Assembly (NCBI RefSeq): GCF_018812025.1
Contig: NC_063049.1
Span: 34,787,447 to 34,851,446 of the forward strand
DNA length: 64,000 bases
Direction: 5' to 3'
Source of the DNA: Megalobrama amblycephala
Taxonomy: Eukaryota > Chordata > Actinopteri > Cypriniformes > Xenocyprididae
Of this stretch, positions 36,070-47,711 are shown one piece after another. The translations under genes were made by a program, and so were the position numbers. The stretch's first letter is position 1; every line of letters begins with the position of its first letter. The notes under the pieces were generated by a model. That model was not told the DNA's origin. It saw only the letters and a program-made list of their open reading frames with translations, and did not search any database.

Positions 36070-36414
36070 TGCACGGATAAATCATTTATAATAAATACTG
36101 CAATATTACATAATATTTTTCAAGTTTTTCAAGTATTTCTCATAATTTTAAATTGTCTTAAAATGCCGTATTCATGGCATTCAACTGTGGAAAAGACTAA
36201 TATGCAATGACAAAATTGCAATGACAAAAAAATGGCCATTCAAACCATGATTTCATAGATCAATTAAAAACCAGCTCAGATGAAAAACTGCAACAAAAAT
36301 AGCCCTGCACTGTAAAACATTTCCAGCTGGTTAAACTTAGAAATTAAAGTTCACCTGCTGCCTTAAAAACGTGAGTGAACTCAACTAAATATAACCTGAA
36401 GATAACCTTTGTAT
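36066..36414. other. Intronic sequence, nothing assigned
   Basis: AT-rich sequence between the (TA)n tract and the next repeat; no structure seen. Confidence 0.45.
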
Positions 36415-37314
36415 CAAACTGCCAAAGTCACGTGAACCATTGAAATTGCAAAACGTTTCGAAACACTTATGACGTAACAAAGCCTCGTTTACTGAAATCT
36501 TGTAACTTTGGCAGTTTCATACCCACTTCGAACCACTGATTTGAAACAAAAGATTCGTAAAGCTTCAAAGCTTATATTGTTGAATAAAGTCGTTTTTTTT
36601 TTTTTTTTTTTTTTGCCGCACAAAAAGTATTCTTGTCGCTTCATAACATTAAGGTTGAACCACTGCAGTCACATGAACTGTTTTAAATATGTTTTTAGTT
36701 CCTTTCTGGGTGTAATGCGGCGGGACTCAGGCAGGGATCCATATGCAAAGCTTTTATTAAACGTGAGCGTGGTCATACAGGCAGGGTCAAACAGGAACAA
36801 ACAGGAACAGCAAGGGACAGGGAGAGTCGTGGTCAGGATACAGGCAGTAGATCAGGGCAGGCAGATATCGTTCACAGATCAGTATACAAAGCACAGGTCG
36901 GGGTAGGCAGCAGAGGATCGCAGACGGTAGACAGGCAGACAGGCAGACAGGATAGTAATGTTTGGAATTGTACACTGGGTGAAACAAGACTTCGCAATGA
37001 GGTGGTGTGTGAGTGAGTCTTAAATAGTCCAGATAACAAGCTACAGGTGTATGCGGCAAATGATGATTGGTGTGGAGTGTGCATGTGACAGGCAGGGAGG
37101 ATGATGGGAAGTGTAGTCCAGACAGGAATTGTGACACTGGGCATTTAAAAGTGTTAATTATCTTGCTGTCAATGGAGGCCTCACTGAACCATCGGATTTA
37201 AAAAAAAATATCTTAATTGTGTTCTGAAGATGAACGAAGATCCTACTGGTTTGGAACGACATGAGGGTGAGTAATTAATGACAGAATTTTCATTTTTTGG
37301 GTGAACTAACACTT
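36415..37314 (+). mobile_element. Old dispersed repeat interrupted by a solo LTR
   Basis: The left part is 36415-36710: aactgccaaagtcacgtgaa... and cattaaggttgaaccactgc. The right part is 37142-37314, ending ggaacgacatgagggtgagt and ttttgggtgaactaacactt, an AGTTCACCC-type end. By recall these two halves are continuous in other fish copies. A poly-T is at 36594-36614. Confidence 0.75.
36711..37136 (-). mobile_element. Solo LTR of an LTR retrotransposon (426 bp)
   Basis: On the minus strand the element begins TGTCACAATTCC and ends GCATTACA, the TG...CA form of an LTR, with an inverted TGT/ACA. CTGGG is duplicated exactly on both sides (36706-36710 and 37137-37141), the 5-bp duplication expected from retroviral-type integrase. 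In minus orientation it has a TATA-like ctatttaag (37019-37027 on the plus strand) and an AATAAA signal (36753-36758), in the right order for U3-R-U5. No internal gag/pol region is present, so it is a recombination remnant. The minus-strand open frames of 116 and 90 codons inside it are chance frames. Confidence 0.93.
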
Positions 37315-37682
37315 TACTGGTGCTGTAGTGTTTATAGTGTGTCCCAAATGTCCTATAGCCACTGTAAAGTTCATTGTAAAAAGAGACAAGTAGCTTAATA
37401 ATAGCAAATGTTAAACACTATATGAGATGGAGTCACATGACAGCTGTTTGCCAACCATGTGACTTAAAAAATAATATTACTCACACCTATGGAAAGTTTG
37501 TTGTGTTACTCTCTTTGAGGAAGGCCTGTGCTGAAACATGTAGGAAAGTTCTTTTAACTTTTTTTTGCATGTAGCCAAGAGATAATAAAGTTTTTTAAAA
37601 GAAAGTGTGCCACGGTCATCTTGTGTTTTGTTGTTGGATCACTGGACTGGAGTATGTTTTGGAATAAAATACAATTTCAGTC
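37315..37682. other. Intronic sequence, nothing assigned
   Basis: No structure recognised. Confidence 0.4.
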
Positions 37683-37800
37683 TTTCTATGTCAAAATTTC
37701 ATGTTTAATTCAATGTGTTGCTTGCTGTTTCTTTGTAATTAGTTGTTAAGTTTACTAGCAATTTCTGAGAAAATCAAGGTAGATCAAAAATAAAATTTTC
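37683..37800 (+). repeat. Dispersed repeat, copy 1 (TTACTAGCAATTTCTGAG)
   Basis: Shares tcaaaatttcatgtttaatt and tttactagcaatttctgag, in the same order and orientation, with 61267-61350. Element class unknown. Confidence 0.75.
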
Positions 37801-39054
37801 AATCTAAGTCGTACACCATTTGTCAACGGCTCCAAGCATATATGCACATGCATGTCCAGCTAGGTCTCTATTAGGAGGCCATTGCCCTTTGAAGAGGCCA
37901 TTTTTGCTCCGTGGCTGCCTCCTCATTTTGAATGACATTTTAAATTTCAGGTGAGCACAAGGAAAACATTGACCTTTCTGCCCAGAGGCCTGTGGAATCG
38001 ATAATCAAGGAATTAAGTGAATTAGGCAGCACCAGGGCCGCGTGCCAACTGAGGGAGGGTAGAATAATGTTGAGGTGTAATGATAAACTCAATGGCTTGT
38101 AAGTAATGCTCCATCAAACGGCCGTCCACGAGTCACCGGGTCTCATGTTATTAAAATCCACCGCGTTCCTTTTCGAGGATTGAATTGCTCACCATTTAAA
38201 GTCTAGACATGTAAAGTGTTAGATGTAGGGAAGCTGATATCTTATTGAAGTGCCTGCTAATCACAGCACTTGTAGGTTGTTAATGAGAATAATACGAATC
38301 TACGTTAAGCATCATTCCTACCCATTAAGTCTATTATTTAATTCAATAGAAGTACACAAGCCTCACGGTGAGATCATGCTTGAGGGAATGAATGTGCTCC
38401 ATCATTGAAAGACTTGAATGAATTAGTGCTAAATAGCAACATGGGTGCTTTATTTGGTCAATTTGAGTCTTTTTACAATTTAGGTATGGTAATTCTTCAT
38501 ATGTTTGTCAAGGAGGCACAGAAATACAAAACAGAGCTGTTTCTAAGTTCACAAACTGAGAAATAATCACTAGACTGTGCAGTCAACCTCATTTCTGTAT
38601 TTTGCAAGGAGTGGTAATGTCAAGAGCCAGATTCCATTTAAAACTAGATTGTCTGATTTCATTTCACTGCCGCCAGCATGCCTTTGGTTCCTTTTTACCA
38701 TTTCTCCTAACTTGCTTCTGAGAGCTCAACAGCTTGTCACGACCTCTCTGAAGAGGAGTCTTAATTGCTGTCTGAGCCCTGTTAAATGGCACGGTACATT
38801 AAGGCATTCATAATTTGCAAAACAATACTAAAACTCATTTGAAGAACGTGCCCTCCATCACATTTTGTGTGAGTGTGCGTGTAGCCAATAAGTTGGTGTA
38901 GGTGTGTAGGTATACTTCAGACCAAATGAGGTTACTGGGGCTCTCAAATGAGCATTTTTGACTAGATCATGATGTGTGGGAGGTGATTTGCCTGAAAATT
39001 GGATGGTAATGATTCAGTTTTAAGGAAATAAACAATGCAGAAAAATGCATTAAA
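37801..39054. other. Single-copy-looking intronic block, candidate conserved element
   Basis: 37980-38420 has balanced composition, no repeat words, and several TAAT/ATTA cores (aatcaaggaattaagtgaat, tattatttaattcaatag). This is the look of a conserved non-coding element in a developmental gene intron, but only alignment could show it. No open frame with splice sites was found. Confidence 0.35.
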
Positions 39055-39095
39055 GGGATAGTTCACCCAATAATGAAAATTCTGCCATCATTTAC
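39055..39095 (+). repeat. AGTTCACCC-type terminus fragment
   Basis: aaagggatagttcacccaat followed by gaaaattctgccatcattta, a left terminus without a matching right end nearby. Confidence 0.75.
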
Positions 39096-39319
39096 ATCAC
39101 AACACCGCTGTATGCTGCGTCAAAGAGACGCGCACTGATGCAAACAAGCCCAACGTGCATGAGCAGCATGGCGGAACGAGTGAAGGAGACGCGCTGAATG
39201 AAAGTGCACGTTCACTCTCTGACAGCAGAGGGCGCTGATGGAACGGCAGAAATGCTGCGGTTACCCCGGAAACCCCATAAACAAAGCAGCTGAGCTAACT
39301 TATGTAAAGTGCTTCAAAC
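39096..39319. other. GC-richer repeat-like segment
   Basis: Contains gagacgcgcactgatg, gagacgcgctgaatg and agcagagggcgctgatg; these phrases are common in fish dispersed repeats. No boundary was defined. Confidence 0.4.
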
Positions 39320-39548
39320 AGCCATTCAGTTAGTTAATGGTTAATAACATTACTAAATCAAAGGTTGTAATTATTATTTAATGGACCTGAGCTAAAACTA
39401 ACAATGATCAGTTGTATTTTTTAACTAACATTAACAAAAAATAATACCTTCTGTATCAAATGTAGCTATTGCTCATTCTCAATCTTAGTTACCAATGTTA
39501 CTTAGCTACTTAGTAATGCATTAACTAATGTTAAATAACGAGACCTTA
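39320..39548 (+). repeat. Dispersed repeat ending TTAACTAATGTTAAATAACGAGACCTTA
   Basis: Ends with gcattaactaatgttaaata followed by acgagacctta, an end I recall from a widespread fish DNA transposon. Start uncertain. Confidence 0.6.
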
Positions 39549-42500
39549 CCAGTGCTACCTGTTGTTTTTACAATTCTTTTAGACTATTGAGACAGAGCAA
39601 CCTAAATACTTTTAAAACAAAATACTTGTAACAAACAGAGCTGCACATAATGAAGTGCAGCAGAGCAGCATCAAGAATATAAAATATTGAGGGACAATTT
39701 GGTCATTTCTAATTTTTCAGCATACTTTGGGGAGTCCCTCTAAATGTCTATGGTGGCTATATATCTAACATATACTCTACATTTCATACAGTTATATGTA
39801 TCATATATTTTACATTTAAATTTTATAATGAACGACTGCTATACAAAGAGTCAAAAAAAACATCTTAGGCCTAACTTACCTAATGCAGAGGAAGCCACCT
39901 CTTTTCCGAGTTGTGCCTCTGAAGCGTCAGAGTTAGAACCCCTCTCCTTTAGTTGTGGGTTTATTTTTTTTATTTTTTTTAAATACGATGAATAAATATC
40001 CATTTAGTTTAGTTAGCCTGCTATTTAGCATAAGCCTAAACTATAGCGGGAACAGAATGAGAAGAGAGTCATCTCGCGTACCACCGGGATATGATTCGCG
40101 AGTTGGGATTTGGGAGAGAATGAGCTTCTTGGTTTTTTAGTATAGTATTTAAAAATGATTTAGCCCTAATTTACTCATTCTACTCACTAAAATACTATAA
40201 GAAAAAAAAAAGTGAATTCTATAGTTATTTTTTATTTTATTCATAGCTCCCACAAAATCATAAATGTCCCAGGGGTTCTGTTTTTATCATACATTCTGGT
40301 GATTCATAAACATTCTTGAAAGAACTAAAGCACAGGTTCAGAGACACACCTCAAATCTGATTACAGGTATCAGAACTAAAGTATAATGCTTGGTAAACTG
40401 CAAAGATGTATAAAAGAAGTTACAATGAATATGAACATCTGAAATGACACGTAAAATGCTCCAAATGTTGTGATATCCACAATTTCCTAAATAAACGATT
40501 CATACCAAGGACACAATATCATAGTACCGGTACTAAGGGAGCTGAGCTGCTGGCCAGGCAAAACATTTAAGAGCGCATCTGCTAAAGCTCTACAGCTCTG
40601 GGAGAATCCATCTGGACCCGTCCAAACCAACCTCGCTCTGATTGACCCCAATAAAAAGTGAACTTGACTTGGAATTGCATCAGATAGTCACTGATGCATT
40701 GTTTGCAAAGCCAAAATCACATTAAACCCAACTCACATCATTCAGTTTCTAGTACTTCATTCCAGACTATGCTGAATTTAAAAACAGAGATCAGGCAGAG
40801 CAGAGATGCAAGAGCCAAAATACCACCTAAGTTATTGATACTGTGGTACTGTTTTGGAAAATAGCCAGTGATGTATGAGGTGTTGTTCCCCTGGTGCTAC
40901 AGGAGAGTCATTCTCTTAGATGAGGAACTGTCGTGAATAAAAGATGATTGTTAGGACTCAGTGGCTCTGTAATATTCAGAATAGGCACTGAAAAATATTT
41001 GGTGTAGGACTTTAAAACAATTTTCACACAGAAATTCCTAGTCAATTTTACAAATAATTACAAAGAAAGGACAAGTAAGATGATTTTTTTTTTTTTTTTT
41101 TTTTTTTAAGTAGAAAGACTGAATAGTATTTCCTTGTAAAATGTTCTCCAACATCGAAAAATTATTTTTTAGTGTAATAGCTTTTTTCAACATATAATGT
41201 AAAATATATACTGCTCGTATAGAATAAAACTGCATACATTATGTAACAACATTGTGTAAAAATGTGTCAATTATTGATGGTCAAAGAAATATTACATGAT
41301 ATTTCAATCTCTAAATCATCTATAACTTAGTAACCTAAAAACTACCCATTACTGTAGCACAAAATCTCTAGTGGCTTATTCCAAGTAATTACATGGAAGT
41401 GCACTGCATTGTAGGATGGAATACCTAGTACAGTGTGCCATGTTCTATACTTCACATATTGGCTAATGTATCTAGATATTCTAAGCATACTATATACTGC
41501 AGGAAAAGCAAGAACAGTAAGAAAATGTGCCATTGTGAATCTGAACATGGCCATGAAAGTCCATTGATAGAACATTAACTTTAACAAGGGAATGATGGGT
41601 GTCTCAATCCACTCCTGACAGTGTTTTTACAGATGGGCAGAGCCAATGTCATCGCAGACAGTCATTTACTAGCTCAGAACAGCTGTGAGCAGACAGAGGC
41701 CAATCTGTGACAAGAATCTATCAGAAACCAGATGACACCCAATGAATGCGGCCTCACAAATGTTTCGTTTATGACGATGAAGTCTTGAACAATGCTTTGG
41801 CTCGCGTGCCTCGCTACTTTTTATCCTGCGGCACCGTAACTGTCCAATCAAACTGCGTTTTCGTCACATCTGAGACAGTGACACATAGATAGCACGCTGG
41901 CTGACTTATTCAAAACAGATGTCCAGTTCATGTTAGATTATGTGTACAGTACACTACTTTTGCTATAAGCAAATTATATCCAAGAATGAAGTATATCCAT
42001 GAAAGTAATTAAAAAGTAAACAAATATGCTTCGTTCCAATTCAATTCAATGCAAGATTTCTTATACATTACATAAATATATAAACAGTTGAATATATAGG
42101 TAGTAGGCAGCTGACTAGGTTTTTTAACAGAGGCATTCTAAATCAAATCAACTTAAAATTAGCAAATTGAAACCATATGTATCCAAATATTTTGTCCAGC
42201 ATTTGATCTACAAGTCCCAAAGCAAAGATCCTATCAGCATCGTGGCACAAAATGTCTTTAAGCGCTACTAACAGGATTAGCGCCAAAGCCACTGATCTTC
42301 CCTATTCATTACAGTCTATTCTATTGCATGGATGTAGCACCATCCCAGACCGTACACAAGTCACAGGACAGTTCAGCTTTCAGCACATCTTATTCATTAA
42401 TATCAGATGTACTTGTAGATTTTCCCAATCACAAGATGACACTTTTCTAACACCAGGTCATTCCCTCTACAATTCTAATAATCTTCAGTTTTACTACATC

Positions 42501-43020
42501 AATGTGTGGCAGCAGAACACACAAGTTTGGAGTTCAGGACAAAGAGATACTTTCTAGCCCAAAATCATGTGAACGCTGGTTTTGTGTCTTTATACAGAGG
42601 CCAATTGTTCATCATGGCTGTTTCTCATGGCCAGCAATCAGTTATGGGTTATGAAAGCTTATTTAGTATGTTTTCATCTCAGAACAGAGGGTTCATACCA
42701 AAAGAAGCTTCTATTGTACAGAAAAGGGCTACATTCTTTCTTGGTAAAGAACTCTCATGTTAATACCGATCATGTTTCCTCATGAAAGGCTGCATAGAGT
42801 TTTCCAGAAGTAAAAATCCCATTCATTTTCTCTGTGTTAGCAATGTGTTAAATGATTTACCATAGAAACTACAGCATATATATAAAATGCTTCATGGGAT
42901 GAGAAGTTCATTTGCTTTTTCATCCAAAAAAATCAGCATTGATATAAATGCTTTACTAAAGATCAATACCAATCAACACCAAAAAAATATTTTCCTATGT
43001 TTCATTTCCATTTCGTTGAG
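39549..43020. other. Intronic sequence, largely unassigned
   Basis: T run at 41083-41107; a poly-A at 40200-40211. The part 40530-41000 and the part 41580-41900 look single-copy. The 101-residue frame at 42252-42557 and the overlapping frames at 42506-42785 have no recognisable domain. Confidence 0.42.
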
Positions 43021-43036
43021 TTAGGGTTAGGGTTAG
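43021..43036 (+). repeat. Short telomere-like tract (TTAGGG)2TTAG
   Basis: Two and two-thirds copies of the vertebrate telomere hexamer. Too short to prove telomere origin. Confidence 0.9.
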
Positions 43037-44394
43037 TGCTTCATGGCAACGCATTCAAACTGTTGACTTCTGCCAGCTGTCAGTCAGCTTCTGAAATAGA
43101 CATAATGGTTTCTCAGTTCTCACTCTGTCTGTTGCTGTTAACCTTTGGTGGGAGCTGTTGCAGACATTTACAGGGGTGACTCATATCTGCTTCATCAGCA
43201 CTGATAGCAAATGTACTGTGGGAGTTCCTCTGGAAGTCATCTGCCAGCCAGGAATCAGGCAATCCCATGGTACCGCATGACAGAGCAATGCTAAGATAAC
43301 ATCTCTAAAACGTTCACATTGCTGTATACACTGCCTGTGATATCCCAAACCATGATTCCTACACAATTACTACAGGTGAACAGAACTTTGCCTCAAAATA
43401 AATAGAGTTAAACATTTATATATCCTGCTGGAAAAGAAATGCAGGCGCCAACAAGTAATTTTCTGCCCTAAAGGATTAGATTTTTTGCCTCCAAACATAA
43501 AATACTATATGCCCTCATATGATTATTTACACAGACCATCATTTTCTCCCCATGTGGCATTTTCATGTCCTCCAGATTCAATGGGGCATTTAGAGCCGAA
43601 GGTCTGAAGTCTGTAAGTTCTAGTGATTGACAGGATCCTGTGGATATGTTGTAGCAGCACAGCAACTCTCTCTGTCTAGTTGGGCCCTAATGAAAACATA
43701 TCCAACGGAAACAGCTTTGCTTTAGCTGATGTGACTGACTAGTCCATGCAGACCTTGAGAACTCAAATGGTGGATGGGAGATTGGTCATAACACTGGGTT
43801 TTATCCATTGCTTAATGTTTATTTTTTTATGAAGATGTGGAATGACATTAACAAAATCCTTTCTCAGTCATGGGCTAAAATCAATAGCTGTGTATTCGGG
43901 ATATAATAAAACGAATTGTGTCTTTGATAACTCATTCTTAACATGTATGCACTTGGTGTGTTTTTGCACGGAGCAATAGTAAAACAGCCGCATCTCAATG
44001 TTCGATCGATTGCAAGATGCACTTGAGCCTTTCATCACAGAAGAAATGGCCATGAACAAGAACAAGCTCTGTGAAACATGTAAGCAACATCCTATTTTGT
44101 TTCTCAAAACTTTGCTGCCACATAGGGCCTCAGGACATTGTGCTTCAGACCCTATTAGCACTGTGGCACAGAACAGTCTTGTCCTTGAAGCTGATGAAAA
44201 CAGAGAGTTAAAAAAAAAAAAAAAAAGCCTGCTTTTCACCATGCTTGGTTCCAGAAGTATTTGTCCCATTCATATTTTCTATATGCATTTCCAAAAAAAT
44301 GTTTAAAATTCAACCAATCTCCTCTAAGATAAAGCCAACAATTCAATTGAAGCAAGAATGTGTTATTTTATGAAATTCCAAATGAACTACTCTT
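43037..44394. other. Intronic sequence, nothing assigned
   Basis: Includes the 102-residue frame at 43998-44306, which has a polar N-terminal half and a poly-Lys run from an A tract at 44210-44226. I could not tie it to a family, and it has no splice context. Confidence 0.42.
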
Positions 44395-44500
44395 CCTCTT
44401 GCAATTTAACTTCCTGACTTCCAGTGGGGTGTAGCCAATTAAATTCATCTCATGAACTAAAAGGGAGCCAATTCTTAAATTTTTAATTTTGCCCAACATA
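44395..44500 (+). repeat. Dispersed repeat, second copy of the 25436 family
   Basis: acttcctgacttccagtggg followed by gtgtagccaattaaattcat and catgaactaaaagggagcca, parallel to 25436-25530. Confidence 0.65.
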
Positions 44501-45899
44501 ACATATTGCATTATATGCCTAAAATATAGTTATATTATTTGCCTAAAATCTATCTGCAGTTAGAGTACATTATTATGAGGACCTTTGAATAGGAGCTCGT
44601 TTAACTACATACACAGAACCAAAATAAAAGCAGGAGCTGCAGCTTGTGGTGTGTGGGTGGGCCTTTCGCTTCTAGAACTCTCCGCAGATCAATCTCTTTT
44701 TATGAGGAAAAATAAGGTGTGAAATCAGCAAGCTGTTACTATTGGTAGAGGATGCTTCTCGGCTTAATGACTTGGCAGATGAGCAGAGAGCAGATAACCC
44801 TGAAGACATCATCTTTGACTGTTTATACAACCTACATCCATCACTTGGAGCTCCTTCTAATAAGATGGCCAGCGCAGAAGAAGAAGCGGTATATTAGAGG
44901 ATGGAGGATAAGCATGGAGGAGTCAGCTGGCGTTCGGGAGGTGACCTCTCCGTCGCAGTGAGAGATTGGGAACTGCCACAGGGAGACAGACAGTCGGGTT
45001 GGCAGCTCTTGAACGTTGCCCGAATCATGCCATCTGACACAGGGACGAGAGAGAGCAGAGAAACAGGGCTGCCAGCACTGGGCACACACATGGTTAAGGG
45101 CCGGCTGCCACGACTCCTGCCTCCATGTCAGGACTTAGAGGGCTGGACAGGGTCCTTGCTACGGGTCCAAACACCCCTGCACCCCCATCGCACTCACAAT
45201 CAGTCCTTGAGTCCTCTTGTCCTCAAGCCATGCCATTCCTACATAATGGCAATACATCAAACTGGAAAGACAGCCTCGGAGGGGCAGGCCAGGACATGTC
45301 ACCTTGGAGTGGGTTTCAGGGTGTGAGGTCAGATCTCGAAGCCTGTCAGCTTGGTGCTGGGCACAAAAAACTGCCAAGGCCTGTCTTCAGCAGCTGTGGC
45401 CAGAGCCTGAGGTAAGAATCCAGCCCGGCCCATACCTTTGCTGAATAACAGAGGGTCCGTTCCTCTCCAACTACACCAGATGAAGGTTAGGACCAGGGGC
45501 CCTGATAGAGGGTCTCTGCCCCATGAAAGCAGAAACACTTATAGAACAGAATATTGCAGAGAAATTCAAGCTTACAATGTGTTGACTGACATAAATAAAC
45601 TGAATTTAAAGCCATCTGCTTTATATTATCAAACGCAATACTGTATATACTACAATACTACTCTTACAAGAAAATATAAACATTAATACGATTAATATTT
45701 TGAGTGATTACACACAAACATGTTATAGCAATGGAGTAAAATAAAACAGAAATGAAATTCAACAAAAGTAATGAATTCTAGGAAATGAAGTGTCGACAAA
45801 CAGTAATTTTAAAATATGATACAAATATAAAATAGAAACAAATAAATATAACATTTCTATAGGTGGCTAAATAGATCTATGTACGATAGACTGAAAGAA
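44501..45899. other. Intronic block with a GC-rich core
   Basis: 44860-45540 is clearly GC-richer than the rest of the window and has overlapping open frames on both strands, the longest 141 codons (44901-45326, plus). None resembles a known domain, and frames on both strands suggest composition, not coding. It could be a decayed repeat or a regulatory block. Confidence 0.4.
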
Positions 45900-46072
45900 A
45901 AATGGATGGAATAATGGATAGACAGAATAAAAGAACATTGGATGGAATGATGGAAAGACAAAAAGAACAATGGATGGATGGATGGAAAGAATTAAAAAAC
46001 AATGGATAAATGGATGAATAGATGATAGGTAGATAGAACAAAAGAATGATGGATGGATGGATGGATGGATTT
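45900..46072. repeat. Degenerate (GGAT)n tract
   Basis: Many ATGGATGG and GATAGA units broken by AAAGA words; the purest stretch is 46050-46070. Confidence 0.88.
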
Positions 46073-46384
46073 TTCTTGCTATTCTATTTTATGACTATTT
46101 TCTTTAAAAGCTACAGAAGAAAACACCAGATGTGCTTGTAATAATTAACCAGCTGACCTATAGCAGTAGAAAGAGATGAAGGCCTTAAGCATGTGCAACG
46201 ATGACAGATGCTGTATTAGAAGGTATGCCACTTGAAACAGCACTTCACACACAAAGGTGTAGCAGTGATGATCAGACTAAAGGATCAAATGTGGAAGGGA
46301 TGTAAACACATCACCCTGAGTATTCATACTTCAGCAGCCTCATGCTGTATGCCTTGACTTTTATGAGTTACAGTTACTAATAAT

Positions 46385-47266
46385 TAGGGATGGGCATTTC
46401 AAGCAAAAATAATATTCGAAAATCGCTGGGAATTATTCGATTATTATTCGAAAATCGCACCCCTCCCCGCACGCACACATGCACACACAACAGAGAGAGG
46501 GAGTGAGACCATTTACGCTTTCTATCTGTATAATATTGATAAACTGTTTAATTCATTGGAGAATATGCTGTCTTAACTCAAGCCATATAATGATTGTAAT
46601 GTGCTAAAACATATTCATATGTTCTTTAATATAAGTGAAAGTAAAATCCGCACAGCCATTCATAAAAGTGCGAAGCAGAGCGAGCGTTTTCAATTAATTC
46701 CTACATTGAGCTTCCGTAGGAATAAACTGAAAATGCTCGCTCCCTGCCAGTGGACTATCAGTGTTGCTCGCTCGCGGCGTTCGCCTCGCTTTTGTCCAGT
46801 CCGGCACCTTATGGTGGACACGCACCATGAATGACTGAGGGGATTTTACTTTCACTTTCAAATTAGCGCCAATTCGGGAGCGGTGACAAGTCATGATACC
46901 GATGTTGTTCCTGAACACCGGCAACACCGACTATCGCAGCAAGCCTACCTCAAGCCATATTAATTTTAGGCTGCCCAAACGCGTTATATCATTGTGAACA
47001 GCTTGAATGACGGCACGTGTGTCATGTGAACATTGATTTTAACGTCTCTGTTAAATGCCACGCTAGTCTGTGTTCTGCTGTTGTCTAAGAGTAGATTGAC
47101 AGCTTTTCAGGTGTGTTATTGGCAGCGCGCGCGCCACCTTCTGGTTACATGAACGTGTCACCATTGAAAACATGAGGATTTTTTTAAGACGACAATCGCA
47201 CCGCCTATTCGATATTCTATAATTAAATCAACTAATCGAATATTCGAAAATCGTGACACATCCCTA
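46385..47266. mobile_element. hAT-type element (882 bp) with perfect 8-bp target duplication
   Basis: CTAATAAT is repeated exactly at 46377-46384 and 47267-47274. Left end TAGGGATGGGCATTTC, right end reversed TAGGGATGTGTCACGA: an 8-bp perfect inverted terminus, with ATTCGAAAATCG subterminal repeats on both sides. The 77-codon frames inside overlap on opposite strands and are not transposase. A right-end relative is at 9260-9376. Confidence 0.92.
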
Positions 47267-47274
47267 CTAATAAT

Positions 47275-47711
47275 GTATATGCTGTGAGATAGAGACAAAT
47301 AAAAACAGTTGTGCTGGTTCAAAAAGAGAGTCATGGAAAAGTAATCACGAGGCTGGAAACCACGTACGATCCAAGAAGATGTGATATTTCAGTCAACTCA
47401 GGAGATGTTATGTGTTGCGTAATTCAAATATGCTTATATTAAGTTTTCCAGCCTGACTTGGATGTGTCACAGCTTATTTTCTTAGAGGGTTGTCAGCAGC
47501 CCTCAGTTTACTTCATGAAGGTGAGAAGAGGGAATGAGCAAGGATGAAAACGTTAAAAAAATACAGAAAAAAAACAAGCAAATACTTTCAGCTTGTCCTA
47601 ACACATTTCTATATATTCTTCAGCTGTGTCATTGATATTAAAATGATTAAAAATCTCTGTTAAATACCTAAACCCCTAAACATATTTCTACATTTGAAGT
47701 TCAAATATAAG
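47275..47711. other. Intronic sequence, nothing assigned
   Basis: No structure seen. Confidence 0.4.

Noticed and set aside
36787..37144. Minus-strand frames of 116 and 90 codons, Cys/Leu/Pro-rich
   Set aside because: They lie within the solo LTR, which is non-coding; no gag or pol motifs.
43021..43036. Interstitial telomere from a chromosome fusion
   Set aside because: Fewer than three TTAGGG units; easily arises by chance.
43998..44306. 102-codon plus-strand frame with a polar start (FDRLQDALEPF, CETCK) considered as a coding exon or processed pseudogene
   Set aside because: I could not tie it to any family with confidence, there are no convincing splice sites, the second half is driven by a poly-A tract, and an overlapping minus-strand frame is longer.
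44901..45326. 141-codon frame as a gene
   Set aside because: GC-rich block with open frames on both strands and no recognisable domain; composition explains it.
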